A DNA stretch of 5,880 nt from Chloroflexota bacterium (GTDB lineage Bacteria > Chloroflexota > Dormibacteria > Dormibacterales > Dormibacteraceae), in the NCBI GenBank assembly GCA_005879675.1, contig VBJE01000046.1, positions 6,388 through 12,267 of the forward strand. Direction: 5' to 3'. Below are positions 5,824 through 5,880 of this stretch, in pieces (position 1 is the stretch's first letter; the number at the start of each line of letters is the position of its first letter). The translations under genes were made by a program, and so were the position numbers. The notes below the pieces were generated by a model. The model ran no database searches and was not told the DNA's origin. It was given only the letters and a program-made list of their open reading frames with translations.

Positions 5824-5828
5824 GGAGG
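5824..5828 (+). promoter_or_regulatory. Shine-Dalgarno site of the GlsB-like gene
   Basis: GGAGG lies seven bases before the ATG at 5836. It is the clearest ribosome-binding site on the plus strand and supports that start codon although only 15 codons follow in the window. Confidence 0.8.
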
Positions 5829-5835
5829 TTCGGAA

Positions 5836-5880
5836 ATGCATCTGATCGGGTTTCTGATCATGGGGGCCATAGTCGGCTGG
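5836..5880 (+). CDS. GlsB/YeaQ/YmgE family (transglycosylase-associated) small membrane protein, N-terminal fragment
   Basis: Only the first 15 residues are visible, MHLIGFLIMGAIVGW. This hydrophobic, glycine-containing start matches the first membrane segment of the transglycosylase-associated (Tag) family. These proteins of about 80-90 residues have three membrane helices and are often linked to general stress responses. The perfect GGAGG site upstream supports a real gene. The family call rests on a short stretch and could change when the rest is read; a different small membrane protein is the main alternative. It follows the DUF559 gene in the same direction after 73 bp and probably has its own promoter, which I could not locate. 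Confidence 0.7.
   Translation, partial: MHLIGFLIMGAIVGW

Overview
The window is high-GC bacterial DNA with strongly G/C-biased third codon positions over most of its length. Short overlaps between genes, a DasR-type regulator and its operator, a sugar ABC transporter without its own ATPase, and an AbiEi/DUF559 fusion protein all suggest a high-GC Gram-positive, most likely an actinomycete. A high-GC soil lineage such as Dormibacterota or Chloroflexota cannot be excluded from the sequence alone.

Bases 1-4698, all on the minus strand, form one tightly packed operon. In transcription order it holds: a GntR/HutC (UTRA) repressor (4698-3874), a lipoprotein sugar-binding protein (3877-2591), a MalF-type permease (2564-1620), a MalG-type permease (1623-718) and a glycoside hydrolase family 3 enzyme of the beta-N-acetylhexosaminidase (NagZ/DasD) clade, which runs off the left edge (721-1). 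Three of the four junctions are 4-bp stop/start overlaps (ATGA, GTGA, ATGA). The gene content matches the Streptomyces das locus (dasR, dasABC, dasD) for uptake of N-acetylglucosamine/chitobiose. The inferred pathway is capture of an amino-sugar oligosaccharide by the lipoprotein, import through the two permeases powered by an ATPase encoded elsewhere, and cytoplasmic removal of GlcNAc by the GH3 enzyme. The GntR protein would sense a phosphorylated amino sugar.

The intergenic region 4699-4895 separates this operon from a divergent plus-strand gene. It contains a good minus-strand sigma-70-type promoter (TTGACC, 17 bp, TTTACT). Its -35 box lies inside a perfect 18-bp palindrome, AAGTGGTCAATACCACTT, whose arms are those of the DasR-responsive (dre) element. 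A degenerate second copy lies 54 bp downstream, over the Shine-Dalgarno region of the regulator gene. Next to these is an unrelated 50-bp inverted repeat (4794-4843) with 16-bp arms and two mismatched positions.

On the plus strand, 4896-5762 encodes an AbiEi-like winged-helix protein fused to a DUF559 (Vsr-like) nuclease domain. Its codon use is less biased than the operon's. At the right edge, 5836-5880 is the start of a small GlsB/YeaQ/YmgE (transglycosylase-associated) membrane protein. The 73-bp gap before it can form stem-loops but has no clear terminator. No RNA gene, CRISPR array or complete mobile element was seen.
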